Source: Xylona heveae TC161 (lineage: Eukaryota; Ascomycota; Xylonomycetes; Xylonales; Xylonaceae). From it: a stretch of 64,000 nt of DNA. Shown piece by piece: positions 46,182-59,580 of this stretch; position 1 is the stretch's first letter; the number at the start of each line of letters is the position of its first letter. The DNA lies in assembly GCF_001619985.1 (NCBI RefSeq), contig NW_017264196.1, positions 1,302,001 to 1,366,000 on the forward strand, read 5' to 3'. The notes beneath the pieces are model-generated. The model saw nothing but the letters and a program-made list of their open reading frames with translations. It was not told the DNA's origin and did not search any database. The position numbers and the translations under genes were made by a program.

Positions 46182-47590
46182 ATGCTCTTTGGGGTGTTCG
46201 GAAAAAGGACAAATTCAAATCTATCAATCCGCTCTACTTCAATCTATGTGCTCCTTGTGTTCCTCTTCCTATTTCTTCTAGCTGTGCATTTTGTGCGTAT
46301 CCATTGCGCAAGAGATCCCACTTCATGGTTTTTTGACCCTGCTGAGGGCTATCGTCCTGCTTATTCGTCATTTCGGACCGACCAAGCAAACCAGTTTATC
46401 GATAAGCTGCCTCTAGATTCAGCAGCCCGGCAAACATCGAAAGGAGCCAATGGAACCAGCCAAGGTCCGAATCTCTGCGTGGGGATCAGCTCCGTGCCGC
46501 GAAAGGGTGCTCGATACCTCCGTCCGCTGATTGGGTCCTTATTGGGTGACCTGACTGAAGAAGAAAGAGAGCAAATTCATCTCATCGTCTTAATTGCACA
46601 GACAGATCCGCATGCTCACCCGGCATACTCGGAAGGTTGGCTCAGCACACTCGCTGATCAAATTCTTTTATATGATTTCGACGATGAGCAGATTGCACAC
46701 TTGAAGAAGCTGGAGGCTGAGAAGGGTCTCATGAGAGAAAAAGGACTTTTCGATTATAGATATCTTCTGAAGGCATGTTATGATGTTGGCGCACCATACG
46801 TTGCCATGCTAGAGGATGATACTCTTGCGCTGGATGGCTGGTTCCATCGTGTGCAAAAAGCGTTGAAGACTGCAGAAGAAAAGACTCACGCAAAGGGCTC
46901 AAACAAATGTAAGAAACGCCTCAGTTGCACTTGTTTGAAATATAATGTTGACTCCGAGGATGAATGGTAGGGCTATATTTGCGATTATTCTATACTGAGG
47001 AGTTTCTTGGATGGAACAGTGAAGAGTGGCCAGTATACCTTCTCTCATCTGTCGTCCTGGTCACATCAATGGTCGTTATCCTGCTAAGCATGCGTCAACA
47101 CTTTTCGTACACTCGACGGCTACTTTGCAACAAAACAATCTTGGTGATATGTGGGGTTTGCATGCCATTATGCATTTTGCTCTTCTTCGCAGCAGGAAGA
47201 GTAACGGTGTTGCCTTTGCCGACTGGCGTAAATGAAATGCCTGCCTTCGGGTGCTGTTCACAGGCATTAGTTTACCCACAGGCCAGGGTTCCTGAGCTAC
47301 TGGCTTGGTACGAATCAAAACAGCTTGGTTTTATAGACATGCTCACGGAAGAATTCGCCAATCGGCACGAAGAAACCAGATGGGCATTGACCCCCAGTGT
47401 TTTTCAACATGTGGGGATTAAGAGCTCCAAGGGAAGCGCCAACGAGCAAAAGTCAAAGCATAACACTATAGTGACGCAAAATTTGTGGAATTTCGCTTTC
47501 GAAAGAAATGATCCGCGGTCTCTTCACGTGGAGCATCGGTATATCACACATGATCAACAGCCATTGCTTGATGCTGTAGACGGATCCTGA
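46182..47590 (+). CDS. PGAP4-like (TMEM246-type) membrane glycosyltransferase
   Basis: Exons 46182-46908 and 46971-47590, joined inside a Trp codon; 448 residues. In animals PGAP4 adds N-acetylgalactosamine to GPI anchors in the Golgi; fungal homologues are less studied. Seen: an N-terminal signal-anchor (IYVLLVFLFLFLLAVHFV), then LCVGISSVPRKGARYL, a LKACYDVGAPYVAMLEDDT block with an acidic EDD metal-binding motif, and GWLYLRLFYTEEFLGWNSEE. A pair of membrane helices (WPVYLLSSVVLVTSMVVILL and TILVICGVCMPLCILLFFAA) is inserted in the middle of the catalytic fold, which is the diagnostic PGAP4 layout. The C-terminal part has VLVYPQ-like ALVYPQARVPELLAWY and PSVFQHVGIKSS. Likely Golgi, with the catalytic part in the lumen. 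Confidence 0.88.
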
Positions 47591-48585
47591 TCATGAAAAA
47601 ATAAATAGAGTTCTCAGATAAAATAAAATTTAGATTCCGTTCCAAATAGTTCCAGAGTTCATTTGATCGACGTAAAACGAGAATACTGTACAGACTTGAA
47701 TATCAATGGACAGAGACGATCTGAGAAATTCGTAGTATAATGCCACCTATGTTGGAGTAGAGAGCGCTTCTTGAAACGGCGAAAAATGGGGGTATGATCT
47801 TCGTGAATACTGAACATGCCGCTGATACTGCAAAAGATGCTACTGTGCGAGAATCGGACTTTCTTCAGCAGAATTCCAAGCCTCGAATGAGGATGGCTTG
47901 ACAAGTAAAAAAGAAGATCATTTAGGAAAAGAGTAGAGAGTGACTTCACGATACGAGGTCTGCCAAGAAGCGATCCCGCAGGCAACTCTTTAACGAAAGT
48001 TATCCCTGCGACCGGAGTTACCCTTCAGCGGTGGTTGCTACCAACCAGGTCTACCTACCTAGGATACCTAGTATGTCTCGCTACTTTTGTCATCACATGA
48101 TATCAGCCAAGTGAGAGGTAGTCCTACCACCGTCTTCGCTTAAAGCTATTTTTAGAGAGTCAGAGAGCTGGTGCAACGGCTCAGCACGCCGAGAGCGTGG
48201 CTAGTGACGCCTACCAAAGGTACCTAGAATTTCTCTTACCAAGACGTTCTCTATCGTCTTATCAGCCACATCGTGTGAATTCTTTCTCTTGCACAGGTCA
48301 ATAATTTTCAGTGGTCAAGTCGACTTCAGAAGAGAAATACCCAAAAACGTAGCGAGAAATCAATTTGAGAAGAAGAGCATCAAATGATATTTTTTCATAT
48401 GGAGTCAAGCTAGAGAAAATCCATATAGTACAACTAAAAAACCGTTCGAGGAAAAGCCTGAGCTATCAAGGAAGTCGACCGCCTACATCCATCAAGGGGT
48501 ATCGGCACAACCCAACCAACTCCAAAACCCCTCGAGAGCCAAAGGACAAATTGATAAGAGTACGATGAACATAAGTCACTTGCAT
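47591..48585. other. Convergent intergenic region
   Basis: 3' ends of the PGAP4-like (plus) and RhoGAP (minus) genes. Several CCTAGGTA/TACCTA-like strings occur at 48040-48240. No gene seen. Confidence 0.45.
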
Positions 48586-51477
48586 TTATGATCCCTCTCC
48601 TCGTTGAGTCTGTGGACGATCTGACCTTGATGAGGTTGGCGGGGTGCTAGCGTTCACTTGACCTTCCTCGGTCACGTCTTCGAGAGACTTTTGCCGGGGA
48701 GCGGCGGGATCGACGGCGGCAGCCAAGCTCTTTCGGGATCCACGTTCAGACGGATCAGGGGGTGGACTTTTAGCACGCTCCTTCTCCGCTTCTCGCTCTT
48801 TTCTCTCTTGCAACTTGCCCCGAAACCAATCAATCGGGCCCTTCTTTTCGCTCTCCTTGGGTGCCGTAGCAGTAATGGTACTCGATGAAGCGGTTTCAAT
48901 ATTGGACTGCGGAGCATCTGAGAGACCACTTGGAAGGGTTTCCTGTGCAGACTGATTTTCAACCGCCAAGCTCCTCCGGGCTCGACTATAGCTTCCTACA
49001 GTACTCGTGCTATGTTCCGCTCCTGCCTGTGAGCCCAGTTGGGAGCCGCTGTGTCCGGACCCAAGGCGCTGTTGTTCGCTCTTGGGAGAGAAAGACAATC
49101 TCCATCTACGGCGTTTTTCTCTTTGTTCCACAGAGTTTGGGTCGTCGGATTGTTCCATATCCGAGTGATCGGTAATAGAGGAATGCGAATGATACGATAA
49201 AGTAGGGGAGACCGCCGGCCGCAGGGTGGCACCGGAAGCTTGATGCATAGAGGAATCGTTTGGAGCCTGCAGTGAATGTTGCATGGCGCTGTCATTCAAT
49301 TGGAGAGATTCTTCACCAGGCGGTGTGGGTTGCGTATTTGAAAGTACAGGCGGCGAGAAACCGGAGTCGCGATGAGGCGTGTCTTCTCTGGGATGCGATG
49401 GCAGCTCAGGAACGGGGCCTGGTGGAATGACAGGCTCGCTCGCGGCAAAGTTGCCATGCAAAGAGTTCGTGGAGCTTTGAGCGCTTGGGTTTGCACTCCC
49501 GGGAGCACGTTTCTTCCGCAATTTATTTGGCGGTCGCGGCTCCTTTCTCTCTGTATCACTTGACGGAGACTTGGAAAAGATGCTCGCAAATCCCCGTTCC
49601 TTGATAGGAGTAGTGCCGGCGTGTTGGCCCAGAACAGGCGGTGGACTGAGTTCAGTCTGCTGTTGGTCAGATGTGCCAGCCGACTCTTGGGTTCCATCCT
49701 TTTCAGCGGCAAATGGAACACTGGCCACATTTGCGGGTTCTGCCTTGGCCAAAGATGTCGACGGGGCCTGAACATGTTGATCCGGCTTGGTTGGTGGCTC
49801 TATGATCTGCTCTCTTGCAATCGCCGGAGGCTGTGCAACGGCTGCCACGGGTGAACGGCTTATAGCGCGCTCTGGCTGAGCATTCTCTCCGTGTCGATTG
49901 AATCGGTGGGAGGCCAGAGCAGGCGACCGCTTCGACGGGACAGTATTGCTTCGATGGACGCCGCTACCGCCACCTATGCCATATGCAGGACTTGCCGGGC
50001 TAGGTGAGGTGGTAGACTGCTTTGAATTGCGGGACGAGACGGACACGTTTCTGCGAACGCCACCGAATCGTCGAACACTGTCGGCACCGGCACTAGCATT
50101 GGATGCCGTCCGAACAACTGGGGCCTTAGCTTGTCCTGGTCGCGGTGTAGATGGCGTTCCGGGTTGAGGTGTTGCGGGACCGCTTTGCACTTCCTTGACA
50201 GTCTTTTCATCTGCAGCTGTGCCGCTCATGCCTATCAGGAAGTTGTCCTGATTTTCAATCAAAAAGACCAGAACATTCTGACACAAGCGGTACTCTGGCG
50301 GCGCCATATCGTGCTGTGGATGCGAAAGCATGCCTGGCTGGAAAATAGCTGCTAGGTTGGCCGCTGTCATCCGGTTGATGTCAGATTTTGAGGCAAAAAC
50401 GGCCAGTAAATCAAGTATGTAGAGAAGCAGCTGTCGATTGAGTGGGGGGAGCTCGGTGATCAATTGTTGATACTCTTTAATAGCCGCATCGTAATCGAAA
50501 TCTCCCGAGTCCTGGTTTTGAGCCTCTAGATCTCCAACAGCCTGCGTTTGATGAGTGCGCAAAGGCTCGCGAAACCGGTCATAAAACTCCAGAGGGATTA
50601 TCGGTTCCGGGAGCTGGTTCAGATATCGTCTAAGGATGTTGGCGGCATCGTGCACCGTGTAACCGCTCCAGTCCAAGCCCTTTCCGTAACGATCCGGTGA
50701 GTCAAAAAGAGTTTGCAGATCTTTGATGCGCTTTGCGGAGCCACTCAAACGGAAGATACCCTCAACCGTCGTAGCTAAAGCATTAAATTTGTGGTTAGAG
50801 CCTATTTGAAATCTAAGAAGAATGTCAACATACCTTTTTCCTTCAGATACACACCGCATTTTGCAACAATGATGGGCACATATCCGTAAATGAAGCTTTG
50901 CCCGTTTCCGTCGGTGAGAGAGATGGCAACATTGGCGTAACGGATGCTGACTTGAAGCGGAACGCCAAAGATGCCCGTCGGAGCTTCCACTAAACGGTTT
51001 CCCTTGTTAGTTGAAAATACAGGGTAACCAAGCGCAGGCGATCAAAGCATATATAGTTCGGCTAAGCCTGAGCGGAAAGCGAGACCAAATTGATGGAGGA
51101 CAGAAATTGTGCCTCCGAGATCGTAACATGTTTCTTTGACGGCCATTGAAAAATGTTTGGAGTCTCAGACGCCCTATACATGTTGACTGAAACAGACATT
51201 GCGCAGTGTTACGAAGGAATGAGGTGGAACAAAAAAACGGAGAGGAGAAGAAACAAAAACAAAAGCACACTTGCTCATGTGAACTGGTCGCGAGGGCAAA
51301 ATTCTTGGACTTACCTTTATCCTCCTCCCTCTTTGCGTTCTTTTTAAACTGTCTCCACCATGAAATTAAATCTCTTTTTGATGGCGGAGACGCGGCTTGG
51401 GAAGATGGTTGAGCAGGAGCATGAGTTGGAGGCAAATTATGCCGTGCTGACGGAGGAGGTTGGTTTTTTGTCGCCAT
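48586..51477 (-). CDS. sac7: RhoGAP-domain protein, Sac7/Bag7-like
   Basis: Exons 51315-51477, 50834-50989 and 48586-50774; introns in phase 1; 835 residues. It should stimulate GTP hydrolysis by a Rho GTPase, in yeast Rho1 for Sac7, thereby tuning wall integrity and actin. Seen: a short N-terminal region with KRDLISWWRQFKKNAKRE, then EAPTGIFGVPLQVSIRYANV, VPIIVAKCGVYLKEKATTVEGIFRLSGS carrying the arginine finger, YTVHDAANILRRYLNQLPEP, LPPLNRQLLLYILDLL and the MTAANLAAIFQPG block. The last 550 residues are disordered, Ser/Pro-rich with PxxP strings, basic KLRKKRAPG, and REKRRRWRLSF, which may be membrane- or kinase-target regions. The third exon alone would start inside the GAP domain, hence the upstream exons. 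Confidence 0.93.
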
Positions 51478-53043
51478 GATAGGCAGCAGAAAAGGCCTTG
51501 TCAGGACCTTGGTCAGGGTTGAAGAACGTTATTCCAACAATTTGGTGCTCTCTGTTGTGCGATGACGATGCGGCACTACTCTGCACCGACCTGCAATCCA
51601 AGCAAAAGCGAAGGTGCTCTCAGCTCGACGCAAGGCCGATGGCAGAGATAGCAAACTATCTCCACGGATTCGATTTTAACAAAATTTGCCTCGGGGCCGA
51701 AGAGGTTCAAAGCTATCTTATATCTCAAGTCGTGGAAAGAAGCCGTTGCGGTTGCATGTACTCTCAGCTGGTGAAACGTGGGATTCGCGAATGCGGACCA
51801 CGACGCGATCAAGCGGAACGTGAGGTCTGAGGTGTAGAACCTTTTTGTCGCTTCTCGACAAGATGCACAGCGAAAGATTTTCCTCAGGTATTTGGTCGAA
51901 CGGAGCACTGGAGGATCGACGTGGATGCTGTCGCAATGAGTGGGATGATGTCAAGCAAGTCAGTTTGACAAAAGGCGGATCGGTGGGTGCGAGGGTCCTT
52001 GTACCGGTCTCGCAGAGTGAGCTACCCAGGCTGGGGGCGATTGAAGTTGGCCGGGGTAGGGTCGGGTCTCTAAATAAAGGTAAAGCAGGAACGGCCTCGG
52101 GGCGTCCTCTGCAATTTTTAGGCGCAGCAAACCGAGCTGCCCCGGGATTTCGAGGTAGAGGACACTGATGCACCGACTCTTTTCAAACTCGACTGAGACT
52201 TCTTACACGGTGTTCATTCGGACCTGGAAAGGTAGCGAAACAAAGCAGGTCCAGTGTCCTTTTAAAATGCTTTCTATTGAGAAGACTACTACTACGAATC
52301 AAGCGGTCGATGGAGCTCTTTTTTCATGCAAATGGAGAGGTGAATGTCCCGAAACGGGTGTCACGCTTCGCTTCTTCGTCTCGCTATCCTTAAAAAAAGT
52401 CTTTTCTTCTTTCGTGTCCTTGGTGTCAAGCTATTTTTGCGGAGAGTGGAGGTACCCAAGGTCATTCCCACCTATCCGTACGAGGAGTAGAAGTACTACG
52501 GGTACGGAAGTAGTGCGGCGGCATGGGTTTCCGGTACTCTTCTAGCCTGAGCGGCTGACTGTCCAGACGCGGTAGTCGTAACTTCTCGACCGCGCTCTTC
52601 TGCAGTCTGGACGGTACTTTCCCTAGCAGGCAGCAGACCCCCCGTTGGTTATGGGAATTAGGAGAAAGAAAGGCCTCAAATTCAAGATTGATAGAGGCAC
52701 ATGATGTAGCTGTATTTAGCTACTTGTCTACCTAAGTTCGTAAATCTCGGGCGGCTGAACTATGATCCTGCTCATGTCTTTTTGATGCTCGAGCGTGACT
52801 CGCATACCGTACGAAGGTAGAGAGGTACTCCGTAGTTCATGAGCTTTGCCATTGGCTTCTGGTGGACTCGCTAGTGTCATCAGTTCCTGCCAACCTTGCA
52901 CTCCTGGCACATCAAAGCGATGCTTGGCATACTTTTCCAGCATCAGCCTCAAGACCTTCACTTGTGCACCTGATTTTATATCTCAAATTATATCGCACAT
53001 CAGTCCTCGAAACACAAGGATCTTGATCATCTGAAATTGCAAC
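51478..53043. other. Divergent intergenic region, RhoGAP and tim9 promoters
   Basis: About 1.56 kb. Pyrimidine-rich leader of the RhoGAP gene on the left; TACTCCGTA motif at 52826-52834; a minus-strand open stretch 52728-53030 is treated separately. No other gene seen. Confidence 0.4.
52728..53030 (-). pseudogene. Possible small gene relic with one internal TGA
   Basis: An ATG at 53028-53030 opens MIKILVFRGLMCDII, then a TGA (52983-52985), then about 85 further codons stay open in the same frame: segments DIKSGAQVKVLRLMLEKYAK, HRFDVPGVQGWQELMTLAS, MRVTLEHQKDMSRIIVQPPE, ending TAG. Codon use and amino-acid composition look coding rather than random, and the protein-like frame runs through the stop. 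I do not recognise the family. It could be a pseudogene, a read-through gene, or chance. The TGA followed by G is not a strong read-through context as far as I know. Confidence 0.3.
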
Positions 53044-53509
53044 ATGGACGGGTAGGTGAAGCATCAGGAGAAGCTCCAAATCTCCAATTTTCAGGAACTT
53101 TTTCTGACTAGTTTTTGCAGTCTTAACGCTTCCGAGCAGCGTGAGCTGCAGTCTCGAATGGAGCGAAAGCAGATGAAGGAATTTATGACCGTGAGTCTCG
53201 TCATTCCAGATCCGCAAGAGCCATGTTCTCCGACCCCTTTTAAAATGACGCTGCATCGCGTGCTTCGACTTCCCACAGGAGAAACCTCCTCCGCTAACAC
53301 TTCCCTCGGCCGAATAGATGTACTCCAAGCTAGTTCAGCGATGCTTTGACGATTGTGTCAACGATTTTACCACAAAGTCTCTCCACTCGAAGGAGGAAGG
53401 CTGTGTGATGCGTTGCGTTGACAAATACCTCAAGGGCTCCGAGCGGTTAGGCCAGCGCTTCCAAGAGCAGAATGCCGCCATGATGCAGGGTCAGATGCCA
53501 GGACGGTAA
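53044..53509 (+). CDS. tim9: Mitochondrial import inner membrane translocase subunit Tim9
   Basis: Exons 53044-53051 (8 nt, ATGGACGG), 53121-53190 and 53318-53509; 89 residues. Tim9 partners Tim10 in a hexameric chaperone of the intermembrane space that escorts membrane proteins to the TIM22 complex. Seen: [40 protein letters not shown] and [20 protein letters not shown], i.e. the twin CX3C motifs (RCFDDC and GCVMRC) that form two disulfides, then FQEQNAAMM and a PGR end. The 8-nt first exon was needed to supply an ATG with the right phase (phase 2) for the second exon. Confidence 0.95.
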
Positions 53510-55012
53510 AATGCTTGATCACAGAATAGGAGCAGGGTTTGCGTCTGAAAAATAATGTACAATATCGGCGTGGGGGATTTTTTGATGCATGGTCAGTCAA
53601 AATAATTCTTAGGCATAATTTCAATTTGCCAATTTCGGTACATAGATGCCATTTTTGAGCAATCTTTTCATGCGCCAGTCTAGATATCATGTTGAAGCCC
53701 GTGCGTTGGATGATTGAGGCCGGCTTTTGAAAAATGGTGAAGTCATCACAGTATTCTCGAAAATTCGCCCCGGCTCTTCGCCGATAAGACGATCTCAAGT
53801 TGAAATTGGCCACATGGCACCTGCGTCAGCGCCTAGCAAGGCAACAACCCTAAATCTGACTGCGCTGCTGCGGAACTGGGGTCATCTGCGAAAGATTCAG
53901 TAAAGGCGTTTCGGGTGATCTACTCGGACCTCTTGCTAAATCGATTATAGAAGTTCCAGAAGCTTGCAGACACCCTGGGTATATGCAAATGCTGATCCTC
54001 TTGCTTGAAGTCTCATGCTATATTCATCGCTCAATTTCATCTGAGAGCTCCTGCCATGGAAAATACACTCATCTTTGACGCGGATTGCGACAATAACAAA
54101 TAAAGATATTATTTACGGAAATATGCAACAGGCTCAAGACAAGACAAGACTCAGTGTCAACAATCAGATCACCGACTGAGCATTCTAGTCTCAAAGGTTG
54201 GCCTTGACCTGCAGCGTGCTCAATGCCGATGAACACCTGTTATATTTGATTATCTTGTAGTCGAACACGGGTTTGTCTTGAATTGTCTCCCAAAAGCAGA
54301 TTCTTCTGCGGCCCAAAAACGTATTTTCGCAATTGTTTATACTCGCAAAGTTTGGGGAGAGGGAAAAGAAAAAACCCAAAGATTCACATTTCATCACACA
54401 GTCGAGGTATACTCCGTAAGAGAAAAGAGCTAGTATGTCGGCAAGTGAAGGTCATAAGCAGACCAAGTTCCTTTACTCCGTATAAAACCTTTTCTACCCG
54501 ATGACTGGATGCGGGGATAAAGCGTAGTAAATAAACTGCACTAATTTTTTTCTTGGTATTTACTGCTGTTTCTGCGGTATGTTCGGAACTAGGTATAGAT
54601 TGTGGGAGTTGATAACGGAATTCTCTTCCTGAATTGACGATTTGCTTGCAAGGAGAGGGGCTTCGATTCAAAAGGGCAAATCTTAACGGTTGAACGGGAC
54701 TTTTGGCCTGTTTGAGCAATCCGATTCGCAAGGGCAAGTGTACTCCGTAGCTACAGTCCAGTACAGTCACGTCTACCGCGCTAGGTGCTCGTCCTCCGAT
54801 GGAGGGGTAACTTACGATAAGGGGGCCCCTTCGGCCTCTTCGGGAATTCTGTCATCTGCCCCACATCCAACCATTTAAGAGAAATCCAACTGCGATCGCT
54901 CAAAAGTGACAAGTTATATAGCTTTTGTCTTTCGCCAAAATTTGCTACTGCTGCAGTCAATTGCATTGTTACGCTGTTCAGTTATTTTCATTTTTCATAA
55001 AATACATACATA
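53510..55012. other. Intergenic region with TACTCCGTA cluster
   Basis: No gene seen in 1.5 kb between tim9 and the formaldehyde dehydrogenase gene. Three exact TACTCCGTA copies lie within 340 bases here. Confidence 0.45.
54410..54749 (+). repeat. Three dispersed TACTCCGTA copies
   Basis: Exact copies at 54410-54418, 54474-54482 and 54741-54749, all on the plus strand upstream of the formaldehyde dehydrogenase gene. Similar copies occur elsewhere in the window; see the findings. Confidence 0.85.
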
Positions 55013-56461
<1,449 letters not shown>

Positions 56462-57943
56462 GGCTGGTTTATTATCGGATGAAAAATTAAAAAGTACGGA
56501 GTATAGCTGGAGCTTTTGCGCTGGCGGCAAAGCTCACCGGGGTGTCAATCTAATTATTAACGCGATATGGCAATCAAAATTATTACGAAGATGTTTGAAC
56601 TGCAATTCAGCAAGACTCATTACGAAAAAGCCGTCAGTGTTGGCTCTTATATATTCCTCTTGTGATCCAGATGAGTCACATAGCGTCCCTGCTTGGACGC
56701 GCCGTCTCTAGGGCCAAACAATAATGCAATGCATGGCAGGTACTCAATCAATCGAATCGTCGAAGGCGTCTATATGAAAATCCAAACTTGACCCTCCATG
56801 CCAGCATTCATACTTGGGCCATCGAGAACGATAGAGCGGACAGAGAGCCACAAGTACTTGAATTGGGATTCTTTGAATTATAAAAATGGGATTATTAAAT
56901 TGCTATAATACTGCACGAGGGTCCATCGATGTCGGCCTGGGTTGAAATTGGGTGCATCTGATCCACCACCTACCTTACTATAGTTTTCTAGCTCGGGGAA
57001 TCGTAGGGCGCGCCTTCGCCTTCCTATTTCTCAGAATAGTTGTGACAAAAACAGCAGTAAAATTATACACTCCGCTACACCAAGCACATTTCATGAGTCC
57101 GATCCAGACAGCCCCGCCCAAGAGCTGTAACAATCATGACAGATTTGCAATTTTTGCAAAACTGAGTTCTGCTTTGATGGAGCATTGATAGTATTGATAA
57201 TGAATGAATTCCCTCATTTGCTCATCGGGCTTTCCAGGTGGTACAAATGCACTTTCGAACTTCTCAAACACTTCATGATGGCTGAGACTAGGTTCCCACA
57301 GCATTAGTATCTTTTGCTTGTAGATAAACGTAGATAGAGAGATTGTAACTGTGTAGCAAGCATCGAATGAGCTGCGGACTGTCCACGGCAGGCTACAAAT
57401 CATAAAAAGACGCCGCGTGGCCGGCGTGGCCATAGTAGTACATAACAAATCTATATAAAATGCGGCCGGGGTTTCGCCTTCGCTGTGCCGAGTTCGGCTG
57501 CCATCGTCGGCTGAGCAGGAACCGGATGAATTAGGTTCCCGCCGGCTCAAACTCCCATACCTTACTGTACTGGTACTCTATGACGGATACAAACATTCCC
57601 GAATGGCTTCCTTGGACCCCTACAGCTCCACTCCTCTGTTTTATTCCTGTCCACGCTGACGCATCGTACTCTTAGTGGGTTTTGCGCCAACTGGGAAGCC
57701 GAAAGAGAAACTAATGCAACCGAATTCCCAGCATCGATGCATCATGCCTTATAGTTGCGTGAGCTCATTCCTCGGAGAATCGGAGCGAACTAAATACAAC
57801 GTATCTGCTTCTTTCCCAAGCATCATGTTCCATACATTCGATATATGGGGTTTAAGGAGCTAGAAACTTTCCCGCCGCAATATTTTTACTTTTAAAAATA
57901 TCTTGTCACATCCTGGCCTGACCTTTAAACCGATTCATTCACA
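56462..57943. other. Intergenic between formaldehyde dehydrogenase and Pgc1-like genes
   Basis: One TACTCCGTA copy (reverse) at 56495-56503. The minus-strand frame 57134-57433 starts with ATG, encodes 99 residues (ends SIKAELSFAKIANLS) and has no family match; it may be chance. No other candidate. Confidence 0.4.
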
Positions 57944-59241
57944 ATGACCGGAAATGCAACAGCAACAACTCCTTTGCTTCACGGCATTGGACCTCCGCTC
58001 ATTAGCAACTATGATTACGAGAGATTGCCAGAACGACTATCATCAATGGGAAAACCAGAGTCCCCGCTGGGTAAATGCATATGCACTTTGCATGACCGAA
58101 CATGACCGCTAATTCTTTTTATAGTCACATTTACCAAGTCCCGGCCTGATGATTCTGGAAAATGTTTCCCACAAGCTATTGCTCATCGTGGCTATAAGAT
58201 GAAATATCCAGAAAACACCATGGTCGCGTTCGAGGGTGCTGTGAAGGCTGGAGCGAACGCTCTGGAAACCGACATTCATTTATCCAGAGATGGTGTTGTT
58301 GTTTTAGCACATGTAAGCCAGAGCCTTCTTGACGCGCGCCACTGTTGACATGCTGGATATTATTGCACAGGATGCGACTCTCAAACGCTGCTTCTCTATA
58401 GATAAGAAGGTTATAGACTGTGATTGGAGCTTTTTGAGGACCCTTCACACGACCGAAGCTCCACATGTGCACATGCCTAGGTTGCAAGATCTGCTAGAAT
58501 ACCTAACATTGCCTGGACTGGAAGACATTTGGGTCATACTAGATATCAAGGTGATAATTCTCAACGTTCTGATTATCGGGCTCCGAAGCTCATTTTGCAT
58601 CTTGCAGCTTGACAATGATACAGAGCAAGTCATGAAGCTTATCGCATCGACGATAGAGGCTGTCCCGCCGGGTACGAAGCCCTGGAACCAGCGCGTCGTC
58701 CTCGGTTGCTGGGCGGTAAGTCGTAGAATTCATCTCCGCTTCCATCATTGGAAGAAGAGCGCGCTGAATAATTTATCAGACGAAATACATTCCTCTTCGC
58801 GATCTTTATCTTCCGCATTTCCTCATTGCACATATCGGATTTTCAATACCCTATGCTCGGCAATTCTTCGCTACCCCGAACGTTGCATTCAGCATGCTTG
58901 GTAAAATCCTTATGGGCCCAAGAGGGAAACGTTTCATACGAGATGTCAGATCACACAATCGCGAACTCTTCGCCTGGACTATTAACTCCGAGGAAGAGAT
59001 GAAATGGTGTATCAAAAATGAACTCGATGGAGTATTGACTGATGACATAGACAAGTATATGGAGGTTCGCAAGCGATTCAGTAGCGGCACTGAGGAATCC
59101 AAAGGGTTTTCAATACTAGCTCTTTTGAACATCCTCCGGGTAAATTTCTTGGCATACTTATTGAGTTTCATCTTTCAATGGCGGTTCGGATTGCTTGATG
59201 GCATAGACAGGAAGGACCAGACCATAGACCAGAAGCATTAA
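57944..59241 (+). CDS. pgc1: Glycerophosphodiester phosphodiesterase (Pgc1-like, phosphatidylglycerol phospholipase C)
   Basis: Five exons: 57944-58070, 58125-58312, 58371-58550, 58608-58715 and 58780-59241; 354 residues. The GDPD domain begins with the catalytic [16 protein letters not shown] motif, continues with the [22 protein letters not shown] metal and base residues (split by an intron right after LAH), then [32 protein letters not shown] and [14 protein letters not shown]. The C terminus has a hydrophobic helix ([12 protein letters not shown]), consistent with the tail-anchored Pgc1 of yeast, which lowers mitochondrial phosphatidylglycerol and sits on lipid droplets/ER. The assignment of substrate is by family. 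Confidence 0.9.
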
Positions 59242-59580
59242 AGAATGGGCATTCCGCCGCATCTGATAGGAGTCGGAAAAGGGTTGCACGTTTTCGAGAC
59301 TAATTTATTGTTATAATTTTCTCCATCCTTCATACTTTGAGCATAAATAAGCACAAATAAAATTAAGATATAATAAAAATAAGAGAACCACAAGAATTGT
59401 ATGCATTTAATTTTGGCAAGCACGCATCGCCGTGCATTAGCTTTGTTGTTTGGGCTGCTTAACCCGGGAACACCAGTTGTGCATATGTAAGTAGCTACGC
59501 GAAAGATCTTAGGCATTGCGGAGCTACGCGTTTCACCCGAACACGTCGCCGAGCGGAATTCAGGCCATGTCAACACGAAG
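59242..59580. other. Intergenic, promoter of gamma-tubulin
   Basis: 340 bases, AT-rich in the left part. No gene seen. Confidence 0.5.

Noticed and set aside
57134-57433. 99-codon minus-strand frame with ATG
   Set aside because: Composition is acceptable but there is no family resemblance or promoter evidence; kept only as a remark in the intergenic entry.
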